Source of the DNA: Nocardia sp. BSTN01
GTDB taxonomy: Bacteria; Actinomycetota; Actinomycetes; Mycobacteriales; Mycobacteriaceae
Assembly (NCBI RefSeq): GCF_015354405.1
Contig: NZ_JADKYP010000025.1
Location: 1-64,000 of the forward strand
DNA length: 64,000 nt
Direction of reading: 5' to 3'
Part shown: positions 1-9,185 of the stretch, piece by piece
How the letters are laid out: each line of letters begins with the position of its first letter
Position numbering within the stretch: the first letter of the stretch is position 1
Translations under genes and position numbers: made by a program
Notes under the pieces: model-generated
The model's database searches: none
Seen by the model: only the letters and a program-made list of their open reading frames with translations
Told to the model about the DNA's origin: nothing

Positions 1-214
1 ATACGCCCGTTGTGCTCGGCTCCCGTCGCCGCACCGTAGAAGTCACGACTGTTCGTCGTAGGGCGATTCGCGATGCGCACCCGGGCCGGGCAAGTTCGGA
101 CGCGTTCGTGTCGCGTGATTGAATTTATGGTGGTAGCAGATAGGTGCCGGCGGACGGCGCACGGTTTGCATGTCGTCACCGGCTGCTCGTGCCGGATCAG
201 AGAAAGGTAACGCT

Positions 215-2011
215 GTGTCGGAGCATGACGACGGTAGGAGACCCTTCCGCCGTGGCAGTACCGGTCCGGACTCGGCCGGCTCCGGCACACCTGCCCACGA
301 CCGCGGAGAAGGAGAGCGTCGCTCCGGAGGCTTCCGGCGCAGCGACGATACGCGCCGCTCCGGTGGCTACGGTGCGCGTGACGACGACCGGCGCGGTTCC
401 GGACGCGGCGACGACCGTCGTGGATCCGATCGCGGTACCGGCGGTTACAGCCGCGGTGGAGACGATCGCCGCTCCGGTGGCTTCAAGCGTGGCGACGATG
501 ACCGCCGCTCCGGCGGATACGGCCGCGGCGGCGACGACCGGCGCTCCGGCAGTTACGGCCGCGGTGGCGACGACCGTCGATCGGGCGGATACGAACGCAG
601 TGGTGATGACCGTCGTTCGAGTGGATTCCGACGTGACAGCGACGACCGGCGCTCTGGTGGTTACAGCCGCGGTAATGACGATCGCCGCTCGGGCGGTTAC
701 GGACGCGGAGACGACGATCGCCGCTCGGGTGGGCACCCGCGCGGTGGTGATGATCGCCGATCCGGCGGTTACGAGCGCGGGCGCGATGACCGGCACTCCG
801 GCGGTTCCGGCCGTGGTGGTGATGACCGGCGTTCCGGCGGTTACAGCCGTGGTGGCGACGACCGTCGTTCCGGCGGTTCCGGCCGTGGTGACGACCGGCG
901 TTCCGGTGGTTTCGGGCGCGGCGGGGACGATCGTCGTTCCGGTGGTTACGAGCGTGGTGGCGACGACCGGCGCTCGGGTGGATTCCGGCGTGACGAAGGA
1001 GATCGGCGCTCGGGTGGTTACGGGCGCGGCACGGATGATCGCCGTGGCGGCTTCCGGCGCGACGAAGGCGGCCGGCGTCCGGGAGGCGCGGGCGGTCGTG
1101 ACGACCGTCCGGGCGGTTACGGCCGGGGCGAGGGCGATCGGCGCGGCGGGTTCCGGCGTAGTGGCGCGGACTCCGAGCGTCGGTTCGGGTCGGCCGACGA
1201 AGCCGATACCACCGCGCACACCGGGGAAGCGGCAGAGACCGGCGCGAACTTCGAGGACCGCGAGCCGCGGCGACGGGGCGGCGAAGGGGCCCGTGTCGGC
1301 GGCGAGAACCGGGCCGGGCGGCCCGACGAGCCCGCGTTGCCGGACGATGTGCAGGCGAGCGATCTGGACGGCGCGGTGCGCCGCGATCTGCTGAGCCTCG
1401 ACAAGAACAACGCCGAGGCGGTCGCCCGGCATCTGGTGATGGCCGCCCGGCTTCTCGACGAGGATCCGGAGCAGGCACTCGAACATGCGCGCGCCGCCCG
1501 GCGCCGTGCCGGACGCATCGCGGTGGTCCGCGAAACGGCCGGTGTCACCGCCTATCACGCCGGCGAGTGGGCCGAAGCTTTGTCCGAGTTGCGCACCGCG
1601 CGCCGGATGTCCGGCGGCTCGGGTCTGCTTGCGGTCATGGCCGATTGCGAACGCGGGCTGGGACGGCCCGAACGCGCGATCGAACTCGGCCGCAGCGACG
1701 AGGCACGTGCGCTGTCGGGCGACGAGGCGACCGAGCTGCGGATCGTCGTCGCCGGTGCGCGAATGGATTTGGGCCAATACGATCAGGCCGTGGTCACCTT
1801 GCAGACGCCGGAACTGGATCCCTCGCGCTCCGGTCCCGCCTCGGCACGGTTGTTCTACGCCTACGCGGAGGCGCTGCTCGCCGCCGGCCGGTCCGACGAG
1901 GCACTGCAGTGGTTCCTCAATGCGGCCGCGGCCGATGTCGACGGTGATACCGACGCCGAGGAGCGTGCCGACGAACTCGCGGGCGCACAGGTCGACGACG
2001 ACGTGGAGTAA
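215..2011 (+). CDS. TPR-repeat protein with long RGG-like N-terminal array
   Basis: The 598-residue protein has two parts. Roughly residues 20-330 are low complexity, built of about twenty copies of an 11-12-residue unit of the type DDRRSGGYGRGG. About residues 385-598 are alpha-helical and resemble tetratricopeptide repeats (EALSELRTARRM, RAIELGRSDEA, EALQWFLNAAAA). Position ahead of the HAD phosphatase and tlyA matches the Rv1691 TPR protein of mycobacteria, which lacks such an array as far as I know. The GTG at 215 is chosen because AGAAAGG lies at 201-207; an ATG at 170 in the same frame has no such site. Arg/Gly/Asp repeats suggest RNA binding or condensate formation (inference). Function is otherwise unknown. 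Confidence 0.85.
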   Translation: MSEHDDGRRPFRRGSTGPDSAGSGTPAHDRGEGERRSGGFRRSDDTRRSGGYGARDDDRRGSGRGDDRRGSDRGTGGYSRGGDDRRSGGFKRGDDDRRSGGYGRGGDDRRSGSYGRGGDDRRSGGYERSGDDRRSSGFRRDSDDRRSGGYSRGNDDRRSGGYGRGDDDRRSGGHPRGGDDRRSGGYERGRDDRHSGGSGRGGDDRRSGGYSRGGDDRRSGGSGRGDDRRSGGFGRGGDDRRSGGYERGGDDRRSGGFRRDEGDRRSGGYGRGTDDRRGGFRRDEGGRRPGGAGGRDDRPGGYGRGEGDRRGGFRRSGADSERRFGSADEADTTAHTGEAAETGANFEDREPRRRGGEGARVGGENRAGRPDEPALPDDVQASDLDGAVRRDLLSLDKNNAEAVARHLVMAARLLDEDPEQALEHARAARRRAGRIAVVRETAGVTAYHAGEWAEALSELRTARRMSGGSGLLAVMADCERGLGRPERAIELGRSDEARALSGDEATELRIVVAGARMDLGQYDQAVVTLQTPELDPSRSGPASARLFYAYAEALLAAGRSDEALQWFLNAAAADVDGDTDAEERADELAGAQVDDDVE

Positions 2012-2014
2012 CCA

Positions 2015-2899
2015 GTGGCAGCATCGCTTCGGGAGGGCTTCGAGGCTCTCCTGCTGGATTTGGACGGCACGCTGTATCGGGGCGCGGAGGTGATCTCCGG
2101 CGCACCGGCCGCCCTGGAGGCCGGCGGCGCGCAGAAGCTGATGTTCGTCACCAACAACGCCAGCCGGTCGGCCGGTGTGGTGGCCGCGCATCTGCGCGAA
2201 TTGGGTTTCGGCGCAACCGAAACCGACGTCGTCACCAGTGCTCAGGCGGCCGCGCACGTGCTCGCCTCCCGGCTGGCCGCCGGATCCACCGTGCTGATCG
2301 TCGGCACCGACGATCTCGCGGCGGAGATCGAACAGGTGGGACTGCAACCGATTCGGCGTTTCAACGGCGTGGCCCCGGCCGCCGTCGTACAGGGACACTC
2401 CCCGCAGACCGGATGGCCGGACCTCGCCGAAGCGGCCTACGCGGTGCGTGCCGGGGCGCTGTGGGTGGCCGCGAACGCGGACGCCACGTTGCCGAACGAG
2501 CGCGGCCTGGCACCGGGCAACGGTGCGATGGTCGCGGCATTGCGCGCCGCGACCGACCAGGAACCCGTGGTAGCCGGTAAACCCTATGCGCCACTGCTCG
2601 AGGATGCGCTGGTCCGCGCGGAAACCCGCGACGCACTCGTGGTGGGGGACCGGCTCGACACCGATATCGACGGCGCCCGGTGCGTCGGCCTGCCGTCGTT
2701 GATGGTGCTCACCGGCGTCAGTACCCTGGACGACCTGCGAGCCCGTCCCACCGACCACCGCCCCACCTACATCTCCCGAACCCTCGACGCGCTGAATCAC
2801 CCTGTGATCCGGCAGGAAACGCGCGAGGGCGACGCGATCGACCACCTGGCGAGTTTGTTGGACGAAAACCCCGGCCGCGCAATCGAATTGGCGCGGTAA
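2015..2899 (+). CDS. HAD-superfamily phosphatase (Rv1692-like)
   Basis: This is a 294-residue HAD hydrolase of the NagD/phosphoglycolate phosphatase type. Motif I is LDLDGTLYRG near residue 12, with the nucleophile and acid/base aspartates; motif II is VTNNAS; motif IV is GDRLDTDIDGA. The mycobacterial neighbour at this position, Rv1692, is a glycerol-3-phosphate phosphatase used in glycerolipid recycling and has a longer C-terminus (about 353 residues), so the extra C-terminal part is missing here. GTG at 2015 lies 4 nt after the TPR gene stop, with GGAG at 2005-2008, so the two genes are probably cotranscribed. Substrate is inferred from synteny only. Confidence 0.9.
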   Translation: MAASLREGFEALLLDLDGTLYRGAEVISGAPAALEAGGAQKLMFVTNNASRSAGVVAAHLRELGFGATETDVVTSAQAAAHVLASRLAAGSTVLIVGTDDLAAEIEQVGLQPIRRFNGVAPAAVVQGHSPQTGWPDLAEAAYAVRAGALWVAANADATLPNERGLAPGNGAMVAALRAATDQEPVVAGKPYAPLLEDALVRAETRDALVVGDRLDTDIDGARCVGLPSLMVLTGVSTLDDLRARPTDHRPTYISRTLDALNHPVIRQETREGDAIDHLASLLDENPGRAIELAR

Positions 2900-3266
2900 C
2901 GGTTCGGCTGACGGTGATGGTCGAGTCGCTGCGGTGACCGCGGCCGAAATGACGGCTCGGCCTCTACCACGCCTTCAAGGCTGCGACACGCCGTCGGGCC
3001 TCCTCAGCAATGGAGGGCGGCAATACAGCGGCGGAAGGCTTCGCGTTGAGCTGTACCGGGAGGCGACATCGCTGCCGAGTGTCATCGGTACTGCATGCCT
3101 GAGGCGCGGGCACCTGCTCCATCGCGGCGGCGCGCACGATACGCCGGCCGCGGCTTGGAGACGGCGACTCCGACCAAGAGGCCGACAACGTACAAAAAGC
3201 AGCCCGCTGACCATGTCGAGGATGCGGCGCGTTCGTTCGCTGCCCGACCCAGGCCCGGTTCGCCGG
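2900..3266. other. gene-free stretch between HAD and YdcF genes
   Basis: No convincing gene. A minus-strand frame ending near 2964 reads like a short coding remnant (PPSIAEEARRRVAALKAW) but has no plausible start, and the other open frames here are antisense or low-complexity artefacts of high GC. The stretch lies between convergent genes. Confidence 0.4.
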
Positions 3267-3974
3267 TCAATCGTCGCGGTCTTCGGCAGCCATGGATGCC
3301 GCCGCGGTCTCCGAAATCAGGCCCAGGCGGCGTAGGAGCGGGATGGCGGCGGCTCCGGCGCGGCGTCGGCTGATCGCCGCGGATTCGTGTGCGGCAGTGG
3401 GGATTTTGAGCCACCAGCGTTCCAGCGGCCGGTAGTCGGCGGCGGGGACCAGGCGCGCGGCGAGGTCCGGTCGCTGCGCCCACAGGTAGCGGCGGGCACG
3501 GGCGGCGTGCATGGGGTCGGAGGCGATCATGATGCGGTCGGCGCGTTCCAGGGCGGGGACGGTGAATTCGATGTTCTGCCACGTGGTTTCGGCGGATGTT
3601 TCGGTGCGGACGCGCTCGGGCGGGACGCCGAGGTGAGTGCGGGTGTAGTCGGCCATGACCGTCGCTTCGACCCAGGGACCGTGCACGGCGCCGCCGCTGA
3701 AGATCAGGAATCCGTCGCGGTCGGGCGGCAGCGAGCGGGCGCCGATGCGGCAGCGCCAGCGCTGCAGCGCACGCGTCCGGCCGTCGGCGGCGGCCGGGTA
3801 GCCCAGCACGACCACCGCGTCGGTGTCGCCGGCTCGAGCTTCGCGCCGCGGTCCGAACAGTTGCCGGGATGCGCGCCAGTGGGCGTATTCGGCGGCGGCG
3901 ACCACCGCGGTCGCCGTCCATGCCGCCGCGAGTGCGACGAACCGGGCGGATCCATGTCGTCGCTTACCTCCCAC
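3267..3974 (-). CDS. YdcF/DUF218 family protein
   Basis: The protein of about 235 residues begins with one hydrophobic segment (FVALAAAWTATAVVAAAEYAHW), so it is probably anchored in the membrane with the domain outside. The DUF218 (YdcF/SanA) fold follows: DAVVVLGYPAAADG, LIFSGGAVHGPWVEA, ETSAETTWQNIEF, and IMIASDPMHAARARRYL, whose D-x-x-H-x-x-R is typical of the family. These proteins are linked to envelope maintenance, but their reaction is unknown. GTG at 3974 is preferred over one at 4007 because the residues between look non-coding; neither has a strong ribosome site. The gene interrupts the otherwise Rv1692-tlyA order. Confidence 0.75.
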   Translation of the reverse strand: MGGKRRHGSARFVALAAAWTATAVVAAAEYAHWRASRQLFGPRREARAGDTDAVVVLGYPAAADGRTRALQRWRCRIGARSLPPDRDGFLIFSGGAVHGPWVEATVMADYTRTHLGVPPERVRTETSAETTWQNIEFTVPALERADRIMIASDPMHAARARRYLWAQRPDLAARLVPAADYRPLERWWLKIPTAAHESAAISRRRAGAAAIPLLRRLGLISETAAASMAAEDRDD

Positions 3975-4658
3975 GCCGCCATTGTGCCAACATCTGCGGC
4001 ACACCACCGGTCCTGGGGCTTCGGCTGTCGACGCCGAGCGGGCGGCGCCCGGGCCGGGTCGACTGTCATGCCCACCTCACCGACGCCGGAATCGACGCGA
4101 CACGCCCGGCGGAGGGAGGTCGTGGTCGATTTCCCGGAAACGCACCAGCGACTCGTCTCCCAGGGAAGAGAGCTACGACTCGTCTGAGTCAGCCACCCAC
4201 GACCGATTCCGGTGGGTCCGCTGCGCTGCGGCCATCGAGATATTTGGTCGGGCCGCTGCGCTACGGCCATTGAGATATTCGGTGGGTCCGCTGCGCTCCG
4301 GTCATCGAGTTATTCGGTCGGGCCGGAGCGCTCCGGCGATCGGTGTATCAGGTTTCGTTTCGGCCGCGCTGGGGAGGCCATCTGGTGCCGAACAGTCCTC
4401 GGATGGTGTGGCTGATCCCGCCTTTCATGGTCCGGCGTTTCCGGCCATGGCGGGGCCCACTCGGCCGGTCACGCGTTGGCGCCCTTTCCTGTGGGGTCTG
4501 GGGCATTCACGTGGCTGCCTCGGGCGGCTCGCCTAGAGCGGCTGTGGGCCACAGGGACGCGGCCGGCAGGCGGCCCGCTGGGCGCCACCGTGACCTCCGT
4601 TTCACCCGTGCCGCCGCTTGCCGGGATGTCGGTGAGCTCCGGTAGCGTTGTCGGCACC
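3975..4658. other. gene-free stretch holding a tandem repeat
   Basis: No gene can be supported. The middle carries four 35-bp tandem units listed separately. The rest (4351-4658) is GC-rich with only overlapping open frames that lack ribosome sites and protein-like composition. The downstream gene start at 4659 probably has its promoter near the end of this stretch, but no clear hexamers are visible. Confidence 0.5.
4211..4350. repeat. four 35-bp tandem repeats, each with an inner palindrome
   Basis: Units begin at 4211, 4246, 4281 and 4316, a strict 35-bp period. Heads alternate GGTGGGTCC and GGTCGGGCC, so the higher-order pattern is A-B-A-B. Each unit holds a GC-rich dyad (CCGCTGCGCTGCGG, CCGCTGCGCTACGG, CCGCTGCGCTCCGG, and a perfect CCGGAGCGCTCCGG in the last), followed by an AT-rich spacer such as CATCGAGATATT. 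Each dyad could fold into a small hairpin or bind a dimeric protein. Confidence 0.85.
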
Positions 4659-4949
4659 ATGACTACGCCCATTCCGCGTCCGCATCCGTCCGGTTCCTCC
4701 GGTCCTCGTCCGGGAGTTCCGCTGCCCGGGCAGCATCTCGCGGGAGGGACGGCGGAGTTCGCCGACCCGGAGAAGGTGCGGGCCGAGGTGGCGGCGCTGC
4801 TCGCGGAGTTGCCCGGGGGCCGGCGCCAGAGCAGTGACGATGCCGAGGGGGTGGACCGCGCGGGAACCGATATCACCCGGCGGGCGCGCATTCTCGAACA
4901 GGCACACGAGGTGCTGGTCGGCGCCCTGGCGACGGTGGACAAGATCTGA
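4659..4949 (+). CDS. small conserved hypothetical protein upstream of tlyA
   Basis: This 96-residue protein begins MTTPIPRPHPSG and has a proline/glycine-rich first third, then helical segments (EKVRAEVAALLAEL and RARILEQAHEVLVGALATVDKI). No signal peptide or membrane segment is visible. It sits where mycobacteria have the small Rv1693, directly ahead of tlyA with only 1 nt between its stop and the tlyA GTG, so the two are translated as a unit. The ATG at 4659 fits the start of protein-like composition; upstream codons in the same frame look non-coding. No function can be given. Confidence 0.75.
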   Translation: MTTPIPRPHPSGSSGPRPGVPLPGQHLAGGTAEFADPEKVRAEVAALLAELPGGRRQSSDDAEGVDRAGTDITRRARILEQAHEVLVGALATVDKI

Positions 4950-4950
4950 G

Positions 4951-5802
4951 GTGGCCAGGCGCGCGCGAGTGGACGCCGAACTGGTTCGCCGCGGATTGGC
5001 ACGATCGCGAGAACACGCGGTCGAGCTGATCGGTGCGGGCCGCGTCCTGATCAACGGTGCGGTCGCGTCGAAACCGGCGACCGCGGTCGAGCCGAATACT
5101 CCCTTGCTGGTTCGCGAGGAACCCGACGAGGTCCAGTGGGCCTCGCGCGGTGCGCACAAGGTGCTGGGCGCGCTGGAGGCGTTCGAGCCGCTCGGGGTGA
5201 GCGTCGCCGGGAAGCGCTGCCTCGACGCCGGCGCCTCGACCGGCGGATTCACCGATGTGCTGCTCGCCCGCGGCGCCCGCGAGGTGGTCGCCGTCGATGT
5301 CGGTTACGGCCAGTTGGTGTGGCGGCTGCGCAACGACGAGCGGGTCCGGGTGTTCGACCGCACCAATGTGCGCGCGCTGACGCCGGAGGCGATCGACGGC
5401 CCCGTCGAGTTGGTGGTCGCCGATCTGTCGTTCATCTCGCTCGCGCTGGTGCTGCCGGCGCTGGCCGCCTGCTGTGCACCGGGTGCGGATCTGCTGCCCA
5501 TGGTGAAACCACAGTTCGAGGTCGGAAAACAGCGAGTAGGCTCCGGCGGTGTGGTGCGTGATCCGGCTCTGCGCGCCGAGGCGGTGACCGAGGTGGCCGC
5601 CGCGGCCGCCGAACTGGGCCTGCGCACCCGCGGTGTGGTCGCCAGCCCGTTGCCCGGCCCGTCCGGCAATGTCGAGTATTTCCTGTGGCTGCGCAAGGAA
5701 ATCCGGGGCGAGGACACACCGGACACCGACTCGGCCGAACCCGATTCGGAGCCCGATATCAGCGAATTGGTGCAGCGTGCGGTCGAGGAGGGGCCACAGT
5801 GA
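4951..5802 (+). CDS. tlyA: 16S/23S rRNA 2'-O-methyltransferase TlyA
   Basis: TlyA methylates ribose 2'-O in 16S rRNA helix 44 and 23S rRNA helix 69, which sets capreomycin/viomycin sensitivity. The 283-residue protein has an N-terminal S4 RNA-binding domain (residues 1-60, [26 protein letters not shown]) and an FtsJ-like Rossmann domain with the SAM motif [20 protein letters not shown] near residue 90 and KPQFEVGK near residue 185. An acidic tail of about 25 residues ends the protein. GTG at 4951 follows the previous stop by 1 nt. Its stop overlaps the nadK start by 4 nt (GTGA). Confidence 0.95.
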   Translation: MARRARVDAELVRRGLARSREHAVELIGAGRVLINGAVASKPATAVEPNTPLLVREEPDEVQWASRGAHKVLGALEAFEPLGVSVAGKRCLDAGASTGGFTDVLLARGAREVVAVDVGYGQLVWRLRNDERVRVFDRTNVRALTPEAIDGPVELVVADLSFISLALVLPALAACCAPGADLLPMVKPQFEVGKQRVGSGGVVRDPALRAEAVTEVAAAAAELGLRTRGVVASPLPGPSGNVEYFLWLRKEIRGEDTPDTDSAEPDSEPDISELVQRAVEEGPQ

Positions 5803-6824
5803 AGCGGGAGATCCTGCTCGTCGCCCATCCGGGCCGTTCCGAACTGCTCGAGACCGCGCATCGGGTCGCGAAGATCTTCGCCGATGCCGGAATCGGGCTG
5901 CGGGTCCTCGAGGACGAGGCCTACAGCACCAAACTGGATTTCGACGACACCGGCGAACCCGACGGCTATCCGGTGCGGGTGATGCCGCACGGCCCCGACG
6001 CCGCGGTCGGCTGTGAGATGGTGCTCGCGCTCGGCGGCGACGGCACCTTCCTGCGCGGCGCGGAGATGGCGCATCCGGCCCGGGTTCCGGTGCTGGGAAT
6101 CAATCTGGGCCGCATCGGTTTTCTCACCGAGGCCGAGGCCGAACATCTCGACGACGCACTGGCCCAAGTGGTGCGCGGCGATTACCGCATCGAGCAGCGG
6201 ATGACCGTAGATGTCAGTGTCCGCGTCGATGATGTCGTGGTGGAACGCGGATGGGCCCTCAACGAGGCCAGTATCGAGAATGCCGCCCGCATGGGCGTGC
6301 TGGAGGTCGTCCTCGAGGTCGACGGCCGCCCGGTATCGCAATTCGGTTGTGACGGTGTGCTGATCGCGACACCCACCGGCTCCACCGCCTACGCCTTCTC
6401 CGCGGGTGGTCCCGTGGTGTGGCCCGAACTCGAGGCGCTGTTGGTGATCCCCAGCAACGCGCACGCACTGTTCGCGCGGCCGCTGGTGACCAGCCCGGAG
6501 TCGCGGATCGCGGTGGAAACCGTTGCGACAGGCCATGATGCGATCGTCTTCCTGGACGGCCGGCGTACGCTGGCATTGCCGCGGGGTGGGCGATTCGAAG
6601 CGGTGCGTGGCGCCGAACCGGTGCGCTGGGTGCGGCTGGATTCCGCCCCCTTCGCCGACCGGATGGTGCGCAAGTTCCGCTTACCCGTGACAGGCTGGCG
6701 AGGCCGGCGGCCGGAACGGCCGTGCGCGCCGGAGCCGGCCCGCACCCCCACCGAGCAACCCGGCTCAGGCGATAGCGAACACCGCCGAACGGAGAGCACA
6801 CGTGCTGACAGAGATCAGGATTGA
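5799..6824 (+). CDS. nadK: NAD kinase
   Basis: NadK phosphorylates NAD to NADP with ATP or polyphosphate. The [11 protein letters not shown] signature is near residue 75 and the NEASIEN (NE/D) motif near residue 155, with the glycine-rich [14 protein letters not shown] loop at about 193, all diagnostic for the family. At 341 residues it exceeds the usual 300 or so because of a polar C-terminal tail after about residue 300. The GTG at 5799 gives the 4-nt overlap with tlyA; the TlyA-NadK-RecN order is the actinobacterial standard. The tail overlaps the recN start by 23 nt. Confidence 0.95.
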   Translation: MKREILLVAHPGRSELLETAHRVAKIFADAGIGLRVLEDEAYSTKLDFDDTGEPDGYPVRVMPHGPDAAVGCEMVLALGGDGTFLRGAEMAHPARVPVLGINLGRIGFLTEAEAEHLDDALAQVVRGDYRIEQRMTVDVSVRVDDVVVERGWALNEASIENAARMGVLEVVLEVDGRPVSQFGCDGVLIATPTGSTAYAFSAGGPVVWPELEALLVIPSNAHALFARPLVTSPESRIAVETVATGHDAIVFLDGRRTLALPRGGRFEAVRGAEPVRWVRLDSAPFADRMVRKFRLPVTGWRGRRPERPCAPEPARTPTEQPGSGDSEHRRTESTRADRDQD

Positions 6825-8577
6825 CGGCCTCGGTGTCATATCCACCGCCACCGCGCAGTTCCACGAGGGACTGACCTGTGTGACCGGTGAGACGGGTGCC
6901 GGCAAGACCATGGTGGTCACCGGACTGCATCTGCTCGGCGGCGCCCGCGCGGATGCCGGGCGGGTGCGTCAGGGCGCGCAGCGGGCCGTGGTCGAGGGCC
7001 GGTTCACCGTCGAGGATGTGCACGACAGCGCCCGCGACGAGGTCGAGAAGGTGCTGGAATCCTCCGGCGCGCAACGCGACGACGACGATAGCGTCATCGC
7101 CGTACGCACCGTCGGCAGCGACGGGCGATCCCGGGCCCATCTCGGCGGCCGCAGTGTGCCGGCCGCGGTGCTGTCGGATTTCACGGCACCGCTGCTGACC
7201 GTGCACGGGCAGAACGACCAGCTACGGCTGCAGCGTCCCGATCAGCAGTTGCAGGCGCTGGACCGCTTCGCCGGTGACGCGGTGGCCGGGCTGCTGCGCA
7301 AATATCAGCTGGCTCGCCGCACCTGGCTGCAGGCGCGCACCGAATTGCTGGAACGCACCGCGCGCAGCCGTGAACTCGCACTCGAGGCCGATCGGCTGCA
7401 GCATTCGCTGAACGAAATCGACACGGTCGCACCGGAACCCGGTGAGGACGAGCGCATCGTCGCCGAGGTGCTGCGGCTCGGCGATCTCGATTCGCTGCGG
7501 GAAGCCGCCGGCGCCGCCCATGCGGCCCTGGCGGGCTCCGGAGACGGTGAGGGAGCCGGTGCGCTGGACGCGCTCGGTGGTGCGCGGGCCCGGCTGGAAT
7601 CCAGTGACGATCCGGCGCTGACCGCGTTGGCGCCGCGGCTGGGTGAGGCGATCGCGGTGGTGGTCGATGTGACCACCGAATTAAGTTCGTATCTGTCGGA
7701 TCTGCCGTCGGATCCGGCGGCGCTGGACAGCCTGCTCACCCGCCAGGCGGAGCTGAAATCGCTGACCCGCAAATACGCGCCCGATATCGACGCGGTGATC
7801 GCCTGGGCCGACGAGGCACGCACCCGCCTGGCCTCGCTCGACGTATCGGAGGAGGCGCTGGCGGCGCTGGCCGCCGAGGTCGAGACCGCGGCCGTTCAGG
7901 TGCGGGAGACGTCGAAGAAGCTGACCGCGGCCCGGCGCAAGGCGGCCCGCAAACTCGCGACCGCGGTGAGCGCCGAATTGAGCGGTCTGGCGATGGGCCG
8001 CGCGAAACTCGAGGTGGAGGTGCGGCCGCTGGCGGCATCGGCGCAGGACAGCGCGCCCATCACCGTCGAGGGCGCGGAACTGCATGCGGGCGCGTCCGGT
8101 GTGGACGAAGTGGAATTCCGGCTGTCGGCCCACTCGGGCGCGCAGTCGCTGCCGTTGAGCCGCAGTGCATCCGGTGGTGAACTCTCGCGCGTGATGCTGG
8201 CGCTGGAAGTGGTGCTCGCGGCCTCCGAATACGGCTCGACCATGGTGTTCGACGAGGTCGACGCCGGTGTCGGCGGTCGCGCCGCGGTAGAGATCGGGCG
8301 GCGGCTGGCGCGGCTGGCCCGCACCCATCAGGTCATCGTGGTGACCCATCTGCCGCAGGTGGCCGCCTTCGCCGACACCCATCTCGTGGTGGACAAGGTC
8401 GACGACGGTAAGGGCGTCAACAGCGGGGTGCGGGCGCTGACCACCGACGAGCGGGTCGTCGAATTGGCCCGCATGCTGGCCGGCCTCGACGACACCGAGA
8501 CCGGCCGCGCCCATGCCGAGGAGCTGCTGGCCACCGCGCGGGCGGAGAAGGCCGACACCACCTCGGCGGCGGGCTGA
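6802..8577 (+). CDS. recN: DNA repair protein RecN
   Basis: RecN is an SMC-like ATPase acting at double-strand breaks. The 591-residue protein has the N-terminal Walker A GETGAGKT near residue 31, a central helical coiled-coil region (about 150-390, alanine/leucine/glutamate-rich), and the C-terminal ATPase half with the signature [18 protein letters not shown] followed by Walker [16 protein letters not shown] at 6802 has GGAG at 6791-6794. It is cotranscribed with tlyA and nadK. Nothing odd in length or motifs. Confidence 0.95.
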   Translation: MLTEIRIDGLGVISTATAQFHEGLTCVTGETGAGKTMVVTGLHLLGGARADAGRVRQGAQRAVVEGRFTVEDVHDSARDEVEKVLESSGAQRDDDDSVIAVRTVGSDGRSRAHLGGRSVPAAVLSDFTAPLLTVHGQNDQLRLQRPDQQLQALDRFAGDAVAGLLRKYQLARRTWLQARTELLERTARSRELALEADRLQHSLNEIDTVAPEPGEDERIVAEVLRLGDLDSLREAAGAAHAALAGSGDGEGAGALDALGGARARLESSDDPALTALAPRLGEAIAVVVDVTTELSSYLSDLPSDPAALDSLLTRQAELKSLTRKYAPDIDAVIAWADEARTRLASLDVSEEALAALAAEVETAAVQVRETSKKLTAARRKAARKLATAVSAELSGLAMGRAKLEVEVRPLAASAQDSAPITVEGAELHAGASGVDEVEFRLSAHSGAQSLPLSRSASGGELSRVMLALEVVLAASEYGSTMVFDEVDAGVGGRAAVEIGRRLARLARTHQVIVVTHLPQVAAFADTHLVVDKVDDGKGVNSGVRALTTDERVVELARMLAGLDDTETGRAHAEELLATARAEKADTTSAAG

Positions 8578-8590
8578 CTGCGCGCGGGTC

Positions 8591-9013
8591 CTACTTGGCG
8601 ACGGCCTTCTTGGCGGCCTTGAGGAACGGCGCGATCAGGCCGCGCAGAAACAGTTCCGTCGCCTTGTCCGGCACGGGCAGCTTGGGCTCGGATTCCATCC
8701 GGTACGACACCAGGGTCCCGCCCGGGGCGTCGGCGAAGGTGATGGTGCCGACGTGCCGCTTCACCGGCGCACCGGCGATGATCCGGTATTCCATGCGCTC
8801 ACCGGGAACCAGTTCGGTGGTTTCCTCGGTCACGCCGACGCCGCCGACGCCGACGAGGTAGCGCGCGCCGACGCCGGAGGCCTCGGGGGCGCCGGGCTGA
8901 CGCAGCGTAATGCGCACGGGCAGATAGCCGTTGAGACTGTCGCGCTCGGCGAACAGCTTGTAGACGACGTCGCGCGGTGCGGGAATGACCGTGTCGACGG
9001 TGGTACTGGCCAT
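8591..9013 (-). CDS. SRPBCC-family protein (START-like fold)
   Basis: This 140-residue protein begins MASTTVDTVIPAPRDVVYKLFAERDSL, the classic opening strand and helix of the polyketide-cyclase/START-like SRPBCC superfamily, which binds hydrophobic ligands in a cavity. Later strands (GAPVKRHVGTITFADAPGGTLVSYRMES) and the long C-terminal helix (LFLRGLIAPFLKAAKKAVAK) fit. The ATG at 9013 is chosen because the minus strand carries a GGAG-rich ribosome site just upstream (rc of 9018-9025). Frame continues upstream but the added residues look non-coding. Transcribed against its neighbours, it splits the normally adjacent recN and steA. The ligand is unknown. Confidence 0.85.
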   Translation of the reverse strand: MASTTVDTVIPAPRDVVYKLFAERDSLNGYLPVRITLRQPGAPEASGVGARYLVGVGGVGVTEETTELVPGERMEYRIIAGAPVKRHVGTITFADAPGGTLVSYRMESEPKLPVPDKATELFLRGLIAPFLKAAKKAVAK

Positions 9014-9185
9014 GGCGTTCTCCTTCGGATGCAGTGAGCCGAAGCATATCGGTACCAGCGGTACCACTCGGCACGCCAGTCGACGTCGCGGAGGCGCGAG
9101 TTTGCTGGCCTCATGCCAGGGGATGTGATACGACGTCGGCGCGCCTCCACCACAGGTTGAGAGTCGGCGGCCATCATCGGATGCC

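Noticed and set aside
1-214. Promoter hexamers upstream of the first gene
   Set aside because: TATGGT at 126-131 fits a -10, but no matching -35 or other support is visible.
215-1150. Possible CRISPR array because of regular short repeats
   Set aside because: The repeats are codon-based within a coding frame, without constant repeats separated by unique spacers.
144-1394. A second plus-strand frame through the repeat region
   Set aside because: The periodic 33-nt repeats keep all frames open; only the frame from 215 continues into the TPR domain.
197-2845. An 882-residue open frame antisense to the TPR and HAD genes
   Set aside because: It is Val/Ala/Thr repeat text complementary to the RGG-like array; both sense genes have family motifs and ribosome sites.
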